Origin: Thermoanaerobacterium aotearoense
GTDB taxonomy: Bacteria > Bacillota > Thermoanaerobacteria > Thermoanaerobacterales > Thermoanaerobacteraceae
Direction of reading: 5' to 3'
Length of the DNA: 64,000 bases
Assembly: GCF_009905255.1 (NCBI RefSeq)
Contig: NZ_CP047602.1
Span: 1,302,001 to 1,366,000, forward strand
Shown: positions 24,377-32,695 of the stretch, in pieces
Numbering within the stretch: position 1 is the stretch's first letter
How the letters are laid out: each line of letters opens with the position of its first letter
Notes under the pieces: generated by a model
Seen by the model: only the letters and a program-made list of their open reading frames with translations
Told to the model about the DNA's origin: nothing
Database searches by the model: none
Program-made: the position numbers and the translations under genes

Positions 24377-25540
24377 GTGAGAAAAACTTTATGTTTAATT
24401 TTTATATTGACGATAGTATCGATGTTTCCAATGAAGATTTACGCTGACACAAAAGACGATTTGTACAGCCAAATAAGCAGTGCAGATACAAGTCAAATTG
24501 ACTCATTGATCAAGGGAATAAATGAGAAGAATGGCAATGTGTTTCAGATAACAGACGTTAAAACATATTTGTATAATCTTTTAAATGGAAAGGAGACTTT
24601 TAGTGTTAAAAACATTGTTAATGGTATATTAAATATTTTTTTCAATGAAGTAAAAGCATCTGTTGAAATCTTGATACAGCTTATACTATTAGCAATTATC
24701 GGTGCTGTACTAACTAATTTAGAAAACTCTTTTGAAAATGGAGGCATAAGCCAAGTAGCCCATATGGCTGTCTACATTGTCTTAGTTATAGTTGCAATTA
24801 AAAGTTTTATGAGCGTCTTAAATATCGGCAAAGATGCGATAGATAGCATGGTTAATTTTATGCAAGCAATACTGCCAGTTTTAATTACCATGTTGGCTTC
24901 AGTTGGAGCTTTTGTATCTGCTTCCTTTTTTCAACCTGCATTGGTGATGATTGTTGAATTCACAGCCAAGGAAATAAGGGATTTTATTCTTCCTGCAATT
25001 TTATTTATGACAGCCATTAGGATAATAAGCCGAATTTCCGATAAATTTACTTTAAATAAGCTTGCCGATTTATTTAAGACAATTTGTACAGCGTCAATTT
25101 CAATATTATTAAGTATTTTTATAGGTGTTTTAACGATCCAAGGCATTACATCATCTTTAGCGGATGGAGTCATTTCGCGGACAACTAAATACGCAGTAGG
25201 AGCATTTCTGCCGGTTGTCGGCAGTATATTATCTGACAGCATAGATACAATTATGAGTGCATCGCTTCTAATAAAGGGTGCAATAAGCACTTTTGGATTG
25301 ATAGCCATAGTTTTGATGGCTATAGTACCCATTATAAAGATATTTTCAGTAATGATTATATACAAACTTTCTGCTGCAGTTGTGGAGCCCATTGCCGACA
25401 AAAAAATAGTCGATTTTTTGTCTGATATTTCAACATCTGTGGCGTATGTATTCGCTGCATTAGTATCTGTAACCGTAATGATGTTTTTAGCCATAACAGC
25501 CGTAATTAACGCATCAAGTATCAGCGTCATGATGCGATAG
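24377..25540 (+). CDS. spoIIIAE: Stage III sporulation protein AE
   Basis: The GTG at 24377 follows GAGGTGATAAAC and opens a signal peptide (RKTLCLIFILTIVSMFPMKIYA). The mature part has a short extracytoplasmic region followed by about seven or eight membrane helices from residue 95 on. At 387 residues it matches SpoIIIAE, the large membrane subunit of the channel. The upstream in-frame ATG at 24347 overlaps spoIIIAD and is rejected. Confidence 0.94.
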   Translation: MRKTLCLIFILTIVSMFPMKIYADTKDDLYSQISSADTSQIDSLIKGINEKNGNVFQITDVKTYLYNLLNGKETFSVKNIVNGILNIFFNEVKASVEILIQLILLAIIGAVLTNLENSFENGGISQVAHMAVYIVLVIVAIKSFMSVLNIGKDAIDSMVNFMQAILPVLITMLASVGAFVSASFFQPALVMIVEFTAKEIRDFILPAILFMTAIRIISRISDKFTLNKLADLFKTICTASISILLSIFIGVLTIQGITSSLADGVISRTTKYAVGAFLPVVGSILSDSIDTIMSASLLIKGAISTFGLIAIVLMAIVPIIKIFSVMIIYKLSAAVVEPIADKKIVDFLSDISTSVAYVFAALVSVTVMMFLAITAVINASSISVMMR

Positions 25541-25552
25541 GCTACAAAGGGG

Positions 25553-26137
25553 ATGGATTTCTTGGATGAAGTAAAAAGTTGGATAATTCAAATAGCATAT
25601 ATTTCAATATTAGCTATAATATTTGAACTTTTGATACCATCATCAAGCATGAAAAAATACGTAAAGGTAGTAATAGGTCTAACAATCATGATTGCAATAA
25701 TAAATCCAGTATTAGGATTTATTAAAAGCGGCATCAATATAAATAATGCTTTGGAAAAAGAGTATAACTATAACAATGTAGACATAAGTGGAATGACCAA
25801 ACAAGCGGAGATGGAAAGAAATAAGCTTATAGTCGATGAGTATAAAAAAAGGCTAAATGATCAGATAAAAGAGAGAATATTATCTATGGTAAATGCCTCA
25901 GATGTAGAGGTGGAATCATCAATAGTTGATGATTTAAATGATAAGAGCTTTGGATTAGTAAAAGAAATCAAGATAACAATCTTTAATGACAAGAATGAAT
26001 CATCGAACAACAGTGGAAATATTTCAATTGAGGTGAGTAAAGCAAATGAAAAAACGAGTGAAATTGATAACATCAAAAACGATTTAAGTAAATTCTATAA
26101 TGTGCCATTAAAGAATATAACTATAGAGGAAAGATAA
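25553..26137 (+). CDS. spoIIIAF: Stage III sporulation protein AF
   Basis: The 194-residue protein has two N-terminal membrane helices, with the family motif LIPSSSMKKYVKVVIGLTIM, then a soluble ring-building-type domain ending in the LKNITIEE motif. ATG 25553 is used; TTG 25562 is a possible alternative given an AAAGGGG site just upstream. Confidence 0.92.
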   Translation: MDFLDEVKSWIIQIAYISILAIIFELLIPSSSMKKYVKVVIGLTIMIAIINPVLGFIKSGININNALEKEYNYNNVDISGMTKQAEMERNKLIVDEYKKRLNDQIKERILSMVNASDVEVESSIVDDLNDKSFGLVKEIKITIFNDKNESSNNSGNISIEVSKANEKTSEIDNIKNDLSKFYNVPLKNITIEER

Positions 26138-26157
26138 AATGAAAGGGGGATAAAATT

Positions 26158-26733
26158 GTGGATTTTAATAAACTAAAGCAAAAAATTTTAAAAGCTGATA
26201 ATAAGACTATACAAGATTTGACTGTAATTTTCATTATTGGTTTGATTATCTTGATTGGGGCCAGCATCTTTTTTAAGCCTAAACCAACAAATAAAAGTTC
26301 AGATAAACAAATGGTTGAAACGCAAATTACAAATGAGGATTATGCAAGTAAATTGGAATCTGAATTAAAAGAAATACTATCCAAAATCCACGGAGCTGGC
26401 AATGTAGATGTGCTTGTCACTTTAGATTCTGATGAAGAAGTAGTAGCAGCTATGGATACAGTACAATCAGAAACCACTACCAACGAAAAGGACAGCAATG
26501 GAGGCACGAGAACAACCATTCAAAGTGAGACGGATAATAAAATCGTTACTTCACAAAACACCAGTGGAGAAAATCAACCAATGATATTAAAAAAAGTGAT
26601 GCCTGAGGTAAGGGGTGTTGTCGTCGTTGCTGATGGTGCAAAAGATCCAAATGTTCAATATGAACTTATGACGGCTGTAGAGACGGCATTAGGCATTCCT
26701 GCATATAAAGTTAAAGTCGTATCTTCAAAATAA
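26158..26733 (+). CDS. spoIIIAG: Stage III sporulation protein AG
   Basis: A GTG start follows GGGGGATAAAATT. The 191-residue protein has one membrane helix (about 22-42) and a C-terminal ring-building domain (ELKEILSKIHGAGNVDVLVTL, then MPEVRGVVVVADGA), the large-ring component of the channel in Bacillus. Between them is a serine/threonine/asparagine-rich insertion. Confidence 0.95.
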   Translation: MDFNKLKQKILKADNKTIQDLTVIFIIGLIILIGASIFFKPKPTNKSSDKQMVETQITNEDYASKLESELKEILSKIHGAGNVDVLVTLDSDEEVVAAMDTVQSETTTNEKDSNGGTRTTIQSETDNKIVTSQNTSGENQPMILKKVMPEVRGVVVVADGAKDPNVQYELMTAVETALGIPAYKVKVVSSK

Positions 26734-26751
26734 AATTTAGGAGGGTCTATT

Positions 26752-27309
26752 ATGATGTATTTAAAGAAAAAATCTATAGCAATAGCATCATTGGTCTTGC
26801 TTATAGCGATAGCTTTTGTAATCAATTATAATTATCAAAATGGAATTAATAAAAATGCTTCAAGCAAAAACAGTTTAAATTCACAATTGATAGACAATAG
26901 CAAAGTTTCCACTTCCTCATCTGCCAATGAACAGACTGAAGCGACAACAACATTATCCAGTGGTTTATTTGCTTCATATAGACAGGACAGAGATATTAAC
27001 AGAAGCCGTAGTTTAGAGGCATTGCAAGAAATAGTAAATAACAAGAATACAAGCCAGGAAACTCGGGATGAAGCTCAAAAACAAATTATCAAATTGACAG
27101 AGACGAATCAAAAGGAATTGATATTAGAGAATTTGATTAAAGCAAAAGGATTTCAAGATGCCATAGTTTTGATTGACAACAATACTGCAAATGTCATAGT
27201 ACAAGCTGATAAATTATCGGCACAGGAAGTCGCAAAAATACAAGATGTTGTATCTCAGCAAACAGGTTTTCCTCTCGATAACATAAAAATAATGAATAGA
27301 ATGAATTAG
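26752..27309 (+). CDS. spoIIIAH: Stage III sporulation protein AH
   Basis: SpoIIIAH spans the mother-cell membrane and binds SpoIIQ of the forespore. The 185-residue protein has one membrane helix (about 10-27) and a YscJ/FliF-like domain with YRQDRDINRSRSLEALQEIV, the conserved family motif, and the C-terminal QTGFPLDNIKIMNR. It is the last gene of the operon. Confidence 0.95.
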   Translation: MMYLKKKSIAIASLVLLIAIAFVINYNYQNGINKNASSKNSLNSQLIDNSKVSTSSSANEQTEATTTLSSGLFASYRQDRDINRSRSLEALQEIVNNKNTSQETRDEAQKQIIKLTETNQKELILENLIKAKGFQDAIVLIDNNTANVIVQADKLSAQEVAKIQDVVSQQTGFPLDNIKIMNRMN

Positions 27310-27315
27310 TCATAA

Positions 27316-27344
27316 TTGTAAAATATTTGATTGTCTGATATAAT
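27316..27344 (+). promoter_or_regulatory. Sigma-A promoter for the Asp23-family gene
   Basis: TTGTAA (27316-27321), a 17-bp spacer and TATAAT (27339-27344) lie 24 bp upstream of the ATG at 27368, in the short gap after spoIIIAH. A vegetative promoter here separates the housekeeping block from the sporulation operon. Confidence 0.65.
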
Positions 27345-27367
27345 ATCTATTGAAAGGAAGTGTTATT

Positions 27368-27763
27368 ATGGAGGAAAATATAAGCCAAGAACTTGAATTT
27401 GGAACGATTAAAATATCAGATGATGTTGTTGCTGTTATAGCGGGATTAGCTGCTACAGAAGTTCCTGGTGTCGCGGGAATGAGTGGTGGAGTTGTCAATG
27501 GAATAACCGAAATGTTAGGCCGAAAGAATTTATCAAAAGGTGTGAAGGTACAAGTTGGTGAAAAAGAAGCGGCCATTGATTTGTACATCGTAGTTGACTA
27601 TGGTGTCAGAATACCTGAAATAGCTTGGAATGTACAAGAAAATGTTAAGAAGGCAATAGAAACAATGACAGGACTTAAAGTTGTAGAAGTCAACATACAT
27701 ATTCAAGGAGTAAACATGGAAAAAGAACAAAAATCCAAAGAACCTCCAAAAGAAAATAAATGA
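27368..27763 (+). CDS. Asp23/Gls24 (DUF322) family protein
   Basis: The 131-residue soluble protein has the family pattern GTIKISDDVVAVIAGLAATEV, then GVAGMSGG and KGVKVQVGEKEAAIDLYIVVDYG, then VNIHIQGV near the end. Asp23/Gls24 proteins of Firmicutes are abundant, membrane-associated and stress-linked; exact roles differ. The start at 27368 follows AAAGGAAGTG; the frame extends to 27350 without a fitting start. Asp23-nusB-folD-xseAB order is typical of Clostridia. Confidence 0.9.
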   Translation: MEENISQELEFGTIKISDDVVAVIAGLAATEVPGVAGMSGGVVNGITEMLGRKNLSKGVKVQVGEKEAAIDLYIVVDYGVRIPEIAWNVQENVKKAIETMTGLKVVEVNIHIQGVNMEKEQKSKEPPKENK

Positions 27764-27769
27764 TATTTA

Positions 27770-27796
27770 AACCCTCTTAATGCAGAGGGTTAATTT
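27770..27796 (+). terminator. Hairpin after the Asp23-family gene
   Basis: AACCCTCT (27770-27777) pairs with AGAGGGTT (27784-27791) around a 6-nt loop, followed by AATTTTA. The stem is strong but the T-run weak, so read-through into nusB is likely. Confidence 0.6.
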
Positions 27797-27844
27797 TAAT
27801 GGATAAAATGCAATTAGCAAATTACGATTAAGGAGTTGAAAAAT

Positions 27845-28264
27845 GTGAACAGAACGCAAGCTCGAGAGTGGTTAGTAAAACTATTATATCAATACGATAT
27901 ATCAAAGTTGGAGCCTCAAAAAATTTTCGATAAATTCCTTGAGGACAATGATCCAGGAGATGAGAAAGACTATATAGAAAATACGCTTTTTGGAGTAATT
28001 AAAAATCTTGATAATATTGATGAAAAAATTAAAAAGTATCTTAAGAATTGGGATATTAATAGAATAGCAAAAATTGATTTAGCAATAATGCGCTGCAGTT
28101 TTTACGAAATACTATATTCTGCTGACATACCAAGCAGTGTTTCTATTAATGAAGCGGTGGAAATTGCCAAAAAGTACAGCACCGAGAAATCGCCGGCTTT
28201 TATAAATGGAATTCTGGGGAATTTGGTAAGGGATATTATTGGCGGTGATGTAAATGGTGATTGA
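27845..28264 (+). CDS. nusB: Transcription antitermination factor NusB
   Basis: NusB joins the antitermination complex on rRNA operons. I chose the GTG at 27845: AAGGAG is 9 nt upstream and the N-terminus [17 protein letters not shown] fits the family; TTG 27836 is the alternative. The 139-residue helical protein ends with the conserved [15 protein letters not shown] and the PAFINGILG motif. It overlaps folD by 11 nt. Confidence 0.95.
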   Translation: MNRTQAREWLVKLLYQYDISKLEPQKIFDKFLEDNDPGDEKDYIENTLFGVIKNLDNIDEKIKKYLKNWDINRIAKIDLAIMRCSFYEILYSADIPSSVSINEAVEIAKKYSTEKSPAFINGILGNLVRDIIGGDVNGD

Positions 28265-29102
28265 TGGTAGAAATATTGCGAAATCAATAAGAGAAAAAGT
28301 AAAATCTGAAATACTTGAAAAAAATTACCATCCAAAACTTGCGATTCTCGTTGCTGGAAATGATGAAGCTTCGTTGATATATGCAAATACTAAACTTAAA
28401 GCTTGTGCGAATGTGGGCATTGATGCTTATACATATTTCTTTAACGATGATGAGGAAGATAAATTTTTAGAAAAATTAAATGAGCTAAATACAGACGATA
28501 GCATTCATGGTATAATGATAGAAATGCCTCTTCCAAAGTCATATAATGCACAAAGAATTTACGATCTTATCAATCCTATAAAAGATGTAGATTGTATATC
28601 GACATACAATATGGGACGCTTATTTTCGGGTAATCCTCTCTACTTGCCATGTACACCTTATGCAATATTGACGATTTTAAAAAGTTTAGATGTTGATTAC
28701 ACTGGAAAACATGCTGTTGTCGTTGGAAGAAGCAATATATTGGGAAAACCGGTTGCTAAATTGATGCTGGATCTTGATATGACGGTTACTCAATGCCATT
28801 CGAAAACATTGAATTTAGAGGAGTATACCAAAACAGCGGATGTGTTAGTATTAGCAGTAGGTAGGAGAAATCTTGTAGATGGTCAAATGGTAAAAAAAGG
28901 CACTATACTGATTGATGCTGGAATAAATGAATACAATGGAGAAATATACGGTGACTGTGATTTTCAAAGTGTAGAGGGTTTATGCAGCTATATAACACCA
29001 GTTCCTGGTGGAGTTGGTCCTGTAACGACGTCTATAGTCTTATCAAATACATTGGAGGCATATAAAAATGCTATTAAAAACTCTCACGGTCAAACAAGTT
29101 AA
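28254..29102 (+). CDS. folD: Methylenetetrahydrofolate dehydrogenase/cyclohydrolase
   Basis: FolD interconverts 5,10-methylene- and 10-formyl-tetrahydrofolate. The 282-residue protein has [17 protein letters not shown], the [10 protein letters not shown] loop, [34 protein letters not shown] and [14 protein letters not shown]. All are standard. It overlaps nusB at its start and xseA by 35 nt at its end. Confidence 0.97.
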   Translation: MVIDGRNIAKSIREKVKSEILEKNYHPKLAILVAGNDEASLIYANTKLKACANVGIDAYTYFFNDDEEDKFLEKLNELNTDDSIHGIMIEMPLPKSYNAQRIYDLINPIKDVDCISTYNMGRLFSGNPLYLPCTPYAILTILKSLDVDYTGKHAVVVGRSNILGKPVAKLMLDLDMTVTQCHSKTLNLEEYTKTADVLVLAVGRRNLVDGQMVKKGTILIDAGINEYNGEIYGDCDFQSVEGLCSYITPVPGGVGPVTTSIVLSNTLEAYKNAIKNSHGQTS

Positions 29103-30291
29103 TGATTATTTAAAAAACATAGTTACAGGTGACATAATATTAAAACATGTAATGGTAAAAGGCGAAATATCAAATTTGTATTTTAGAGGACAAGCACTGT
29201 ATTTTACATTAGTTGATGAGTATTCCTCTTTAAAATGCGTTGTCTTTGAAGATTATATCGATAACATAAATGTAGAAGTAAAAAATGGCATGTCTGTAAT
29301 TGTAACAGGTAGAGTTTACGTTTATGAGAAAAGCAGTTCGTTTCAATTGCATGTTTTTAACATTGAGGTTGAAGGATTAGGTTCTCTTTTTTTATCTTTT
29401 GAGAGATTAAAGCAAAAGCTTAAAAGTGAAGGTTTATTTGATTTAGATAAGAAAAAGAATCTACCTAAAAACCCAAAAAAAGTTGCGGTGATTACATCAC
29501 CTTCAGGTGCGGCTGTTCACGATATTATAAATATTTTAAGAAGGAGAAAGCCGTCGATAGATATAATGGTGGTCCCCATATTAGTTCAGGGGACTAAAGC
29601 TTCCTCAGAAATTGTGGAAGCTATTATAAAGGTTAATAAAAGAAGCGATGTTGATTTGATCATTTTAGGTAGAGGCGGCGGATCATTTGAAGATCTTTAT
29701 CCTTTTAATGAGGAGATAGTAGCAAGAGCCATTTATAATTCCGAAATACCTGTAATATCTGCTGTAGGACATGAGACTGATTTTACGATAGCTGACTTTG
29801 TTGCAGATTTAAGAGCGCCAACGCCATCTGCAGCAGCAGAATTGGCAGTAACTGATGTTAATTTTTACAACGAAAAAATTAAAAACTATAAAAGAAGTTT
29901 ATATCGTTATATGTTGTCAATAATTGATAAAAAGAGATATCGCCTCGATAATCTGAAGAAACTTGTAATAGGCAAAAACCCAATTATCAAAAATCAGCAG
30001 ATGAAAGAACGCTTAAATACTTTAAATAGAATTATGGAGGATAGTATCTACAAAATATTAAAAGACAAAAAGAACAAGTATATAAGCCTTGTAGAGAAGC
30101 TAAATGCTTTGAGTCCGCTAAATGTCTTAAAGCGAGGATACACAATGACGATGGATAAAGACAAAATCAATTTAGTTACAAAGGCTAATGATATTTCATC
30201 AGATGATAAAATATACCTTTTGTTTGAAGATGGCGAAGCACTTTGTACTGTCAATGAGGTGATGAGATATGAGCGAAAATATGGACTTTGA
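29068..30291 (+). CDS. xseA: Exodeoxyribonuclease VII large subunit
   Basis: XseA with XseB forms a single-strand exonuclease. The 407-residue protein has an N-terminal OB fold ([22 protein letters not shown]), the catalytic domain with [32 protein letters not shown] and [23 protein letters not shown], and a C-terminal coiled coil. It overlaps both neighbours, indicating tight translational coupling. Confidence 0.97.
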   Translation: MLLKTLTVKQVNDYLKNIVTGDIILKHVMVKGEISNLYFRGQALYFTLVDEYSSLKCVVFEDYIDNINVEVKNGMSVIVTGRVYVYEKSSSFQLHVFNIEVEGLGSLFLSFERLKQKLKSEGLFDLDKKKNLPKNPKKVAVITSPSGAAVHDIINILRRRKPSIDIMVVPILVQGTKASSEIVEAIIKVNKRSDVDLIILGRGGGSFEDLYPFNEEIVARAIYNSEIPVISAVGHETDFTIADFVADLRAPTPSAAAELAVTDVNFYNEKIKNYKRSLYRYMLSIIDKKRYRLDNLKKLVIGKNPIIKNQQMKERLNTLNRIMEDSIYKILKDKKNKYISLVEKLNALSPLNVLKRGYTMTMDKDKINLVTKANDISSDDKIYLLFEDGEALCTVNEVMRYERKYGL

Positions 30292-30499
30292 GGAAAGTAT
30301 GGACAAGTTAGATGATATTGTAAAAAAATTAGAAGATGGCAATCTGTCTTTAGAAGAATCTTTTAAACTATTCAAAGAAGGCCTTGAATTATCCCAAAAA
30401 TTGAATAAAGCGCTAAACGATATTGAAGGTAAAATAACAATGCTCATTAACGAAAATGAAGAAATACCATTTAATTTTGAGGAGGACAAAGATGTTTGA
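30269..30499 (+). CDS. xseB: Exodeoxyribonuclease VII small subunit
   Basis: The 76-residue protein has the conserved [19 protein letters not shown] followed by [16 protein letters not shown], a helical hairpin that wraps the large subunit. GAGGTGATGAGAT precedes the ATG. It overlaps xseA by 23 nt and ispA by 8 nt. Confidence 0.96.
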   Translation: MSENMDFEESMDKLDDIVKKLEDGNLSLEESFKLFKEGLELSQKLNKALNDIEGKITMLINENEEIPFNFEEDKDV

Positions 30500-31373
30500 T
30501 GACATTCTTAGAGAAAAGATAGAATATATTAATAAAGGGTTAAATGAATTTTTATCATTAACTGATAGGCCAGAAGTCTTGTTTGAAGCTATGAGGTACA
30601 GTGTCTTTGCTGGTGGCAAAAGGCTTCGACCTGTACTTTGCATATCTACTTGCGAATTAGTTGGCGGGAATAAAGAAGATGCACTGGCAGTTGCGTGTGC
30701 AATAGAATTTATACATACATATTCGCTGATTCACGATGATTTGCCTGCAATGGACAATGATGATTTAAGGCGTGGAAAACCTACAAATCACAAAGTCTAT
30801 GGTGAAGCGATTGCGATTCTTGCGGGTGATGCTTTGCTAAATTATGGATTTGAAGTGTTGATTCAGCAAGCACTGAATTCAAGTAAAAGTCAAAACATTT
30901 TAAAGGCCGCTGACGAAATCGCGCGTGCGGCAGGATGTCGTGGAATGATAGCGGGGCAAGTTGTAGATTTACTATCAGAAAACAGAGAAATTGGCGTAGA
31001 CGATTTGAAATTCATGCATGACCATAAAACAGGTGCTTTAATAAGAGCTTCAATTTTAGCAGGAGCGATAATGGGTGGTGCAGATGATGATACTTTAAAA
31101 AAATTAAGCAGTTACGCAGAATATTTAGGATTTGCATTTCAGGTAAAAGATGATATTTTAGATATTTTAGGAGACGAAATGAAAATTGGAAAAGATATTG
31201 GCAGTGATATGGTTAATGGAAAATCCACGTTTGTAAGCGTACTGGGATTACAACGTTCTGTAGATCTTATAAATGAGTTGACTGAAAAAGCAATTAATAT
31301 ATTAGACGGCTTTGGAGAAAAGGGTGAATTCTTAAAAAATCTTACTCAGTACATGGCAGAGAGAGATAGTTAG
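30492..31373 (+). CDS. ispA: Polyprenyl (farnesyl/geranylgeranyl) diphosphate synthase
   Basis: The enzyme condenses isopentenyl units onto allylic diphosphates. From the ATG at 30492 (GGAGG 8 nt upstream) it has 293 residues. The first aspartate-rich motif is [15 protein letters not shown] and the second [19 protein letters not shown] and DHKTGALI are also seen. The two-residue insertion in the first motif is that of bacterial farnesyl-type synthases. OLE RNA, oapA and dxs follow, so isoprenoid genes flank the RNA. Confidence 0.95.
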   Translation: MFDDILREKIEYINKGLNEFLSLTDRPEVLFEAMRYSVFAGGKRLRPVLCISTCELVGGNKEDALAVACAIEFIHTYSLIHDDLPAMDNDDLRRGKPTNHKVYGEAIAILAGDALLNYGFEVLIQQALNSSKSQNILKAADEIARAAGCRGMIAGQVVDLLSENREIGVDDLKFMHDHKTGALIRASILAGAIMGGADDDTLKKLSSYAEYLGFAFQVKDDILDILGDEMKIGKDIGSDMVNGKSTFVSVLGLQRSVDLINELTEKAINILDGFGEKGEFLKNLTQYMAERDS

Positions 31374-31466
31374 AGCATAAAACAGCATAAATTAAATTAA
31401 TATGTGCAGCATGTTATTATGCAATACATTTAGCCCTTAGTAACAAAACTTGAACAATTATTATAT

Positions 31467-31495
31467 TTGATACAAATACATAAAAATGCTATAAT
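31467..31495 (+). promoter_or_regulatory. Sigma-A promoter of the OLE RNA
   Basis: TTGATA (31467-31472), 17 bp, TATAAT (31490-31495). Transcription would start near 31502, a few bases before the closing helix of OLE RNA at 31507. The RNA can therefore be made independently of ispA. Confidence 0.8.
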
Positions 31496-31506
31496 CAATA
31501 TCGACA

Positions 31507-32078
31507 TGAAGTGGTGCAGTATCCTAGTCGGTATTGTTAATTCCGAAGACGGGCCTAAAAATCCGTTAAAGGCATATCGATGAAGTTCCTGGTGCTGGCT
31601 TTTGATGCCCAATCGAGGGCTTGTGCTGGGAGTTAAGAAAAGAGGGGCAACCTGCAATGGCATGTGGGCATTGACCCCCTTTTCGTGGAGACCTATTCCC
31701 GTGGCATAATGTGCTACGGCATAGGGTGAACCTACCATGCGGTAATAAAGCTGTGGGTAGTGTAGCCTGCCTTGAGTGATTAAGGTGGCTATCAGACTGA
31801 ACTTTAACTTAATGAGCTCTTAAGTTAAAGCTATTGCTGATGAAACCTTAGTTGCAAAAGAGGATAGGAATTAACAAACCGTCGAGGAAAGCTCCTAGGC
31901 TGCTCGAAGGAGGCATATTGAGGATTACAGTGTGGACTAAGTGGTAATCCAGTCATACTTTTGGCGACAAAGTAGATTCAGGCTTAAAGGGAAACCGCCA
32001 AATGGCGACAGTTGGTGCCTGAAGGGGAAACCCTGCTGGACCTAAGCCACAAAATTTACTCAATATGCTACCACTTCA
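31507..32078 (+). ncRNA. ole: OLE RNA (ornate, large, extremophilic)
   Basis: A 690-bp gap between ispA and the next gene is G+C-richer than its surroundings and full of helices. The closing helix pairs TGAAGTGGT (31507-31515) with ACCACTTCA (32070-32078). Inside, CTTTAACTTAA (31802-31812) pairs with TTAAGTTAAAG (31820-31830), GGATTAC (31922-31928) with GTAATCC (31944-31950), and GACGGGCCTAAAAATCCG is unpaired-rich as in OLE. The size (~570 nt), the isoprenoid-gene setting and the oapA gene directly downstream identify OLE RNA. OLE forms a membrane ribonucleoprotein with OapA and is tied to magnesium, alcohol and cold stress in Halalkalibacterium halodurans. There is no protein-coding reading here. 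Confidence 0.93.
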
Positions 32079-32100
32079 AGTACATAGGAGGATTTTATTA

Positions 32101-32679
32101 ATGAAATCTAAAAAGTTTAACATAAATTACAAGTGGACTATAAATGCCTTCATTTTTAGCTTTATTTTTGCTGTGATATTGAATTTTTCATCGGATGTTT
32201 TGTTAAAGAAAAGCAATATAATAATTGCTTTTTTTGTATTGTTGGTTATAGTATTGATAGGAGTTTTATCTGACATAATTGGCATAGCTGTTGCAACAGG
32301 AACCGAAGAACCTTTTCATTCTATGGCATCAAATAAGGTTTTTGGAGCTAAGCAATCGATTAAATTGATACGAAATGCAAATATCGTTACAAATATTTGC
32401 AATGACATAATTGGCGATATAAGTGGAATAGTATCTGGTGCTGCATTAAGCAGCATAATTGCTAAGTTGTCAATTTCCAGCACTAAAAGCACTATTTATG
32501 CGACTATTTTTGGAGGAATACTATCAGCGGTTACAATTGGTGGTAAATCTTTAGGGAAAAATTTAGGAATGTATAAAAGCCAATCAATCATTTTTGCTGT
32601 TGGCATACTTTTGGCGTGGTTTGAAAAAAATACAGGTATAGAATTTTTCCCATCTAATTCTAAGAAAAATAAAAAATAG
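32101..32679 (+). CDS. oapA: OLE-associated protein A (membrane)
   Basis: OapA recruits OLE RNA to the membrane as a dimer. The ATG at 32101 has AGGAGG 9 nt upstream and lies 22 bp after the closing helix of OLE, so RNA and protein may come from one transcript. The 192-residue protein has about four membrane helices (roughly 14-33, 40-63, 110-130, 140-160). A conserved cytoplasmic loop reads GIAVATGTEEPFHSMASNKV, then FGAKQSIKLIRNAN, resembling DUF21/CNNM-type loops. The C-terminus is basic (SNSKKNKK), fitting RNA binding. Confidence 0.92.
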   Translation: MKSKKFNINYKWTINAFIFSFIFAVILNFSSDVLLKKSNIIIAFFVLLVIVLIGVLSDIIGIAVATGTEEPFHSMASNKVFGAKQSIKLIRNANIVTNICNDIIGDISGIVSGAALSSIIAKLSISSTKSTIYATIFGGILSAVTIGGKSLGKNLGMYKSQSIIFAVGILLAWFEKNTGIEFFPSNSKKNKK

Positions 32680-32695
32680 AAAGTGAGTGGGCACT

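Noticed and set aside
24931-25530. Long minus-strand open frame (199 codons) opposite spoIIIAE
   Set aside because: It is a shadow of a hydrophobic membrane gene; the plus-strand gene is complete, with signal peptide and family features.
31430-31738. Minus-strand 102-codon open frame in the ispA-oapA gap
   Set aside because: It lies across the OLE RNA, has no fitting ribosome-binding site and its bases are explained by conserved RNA helices.
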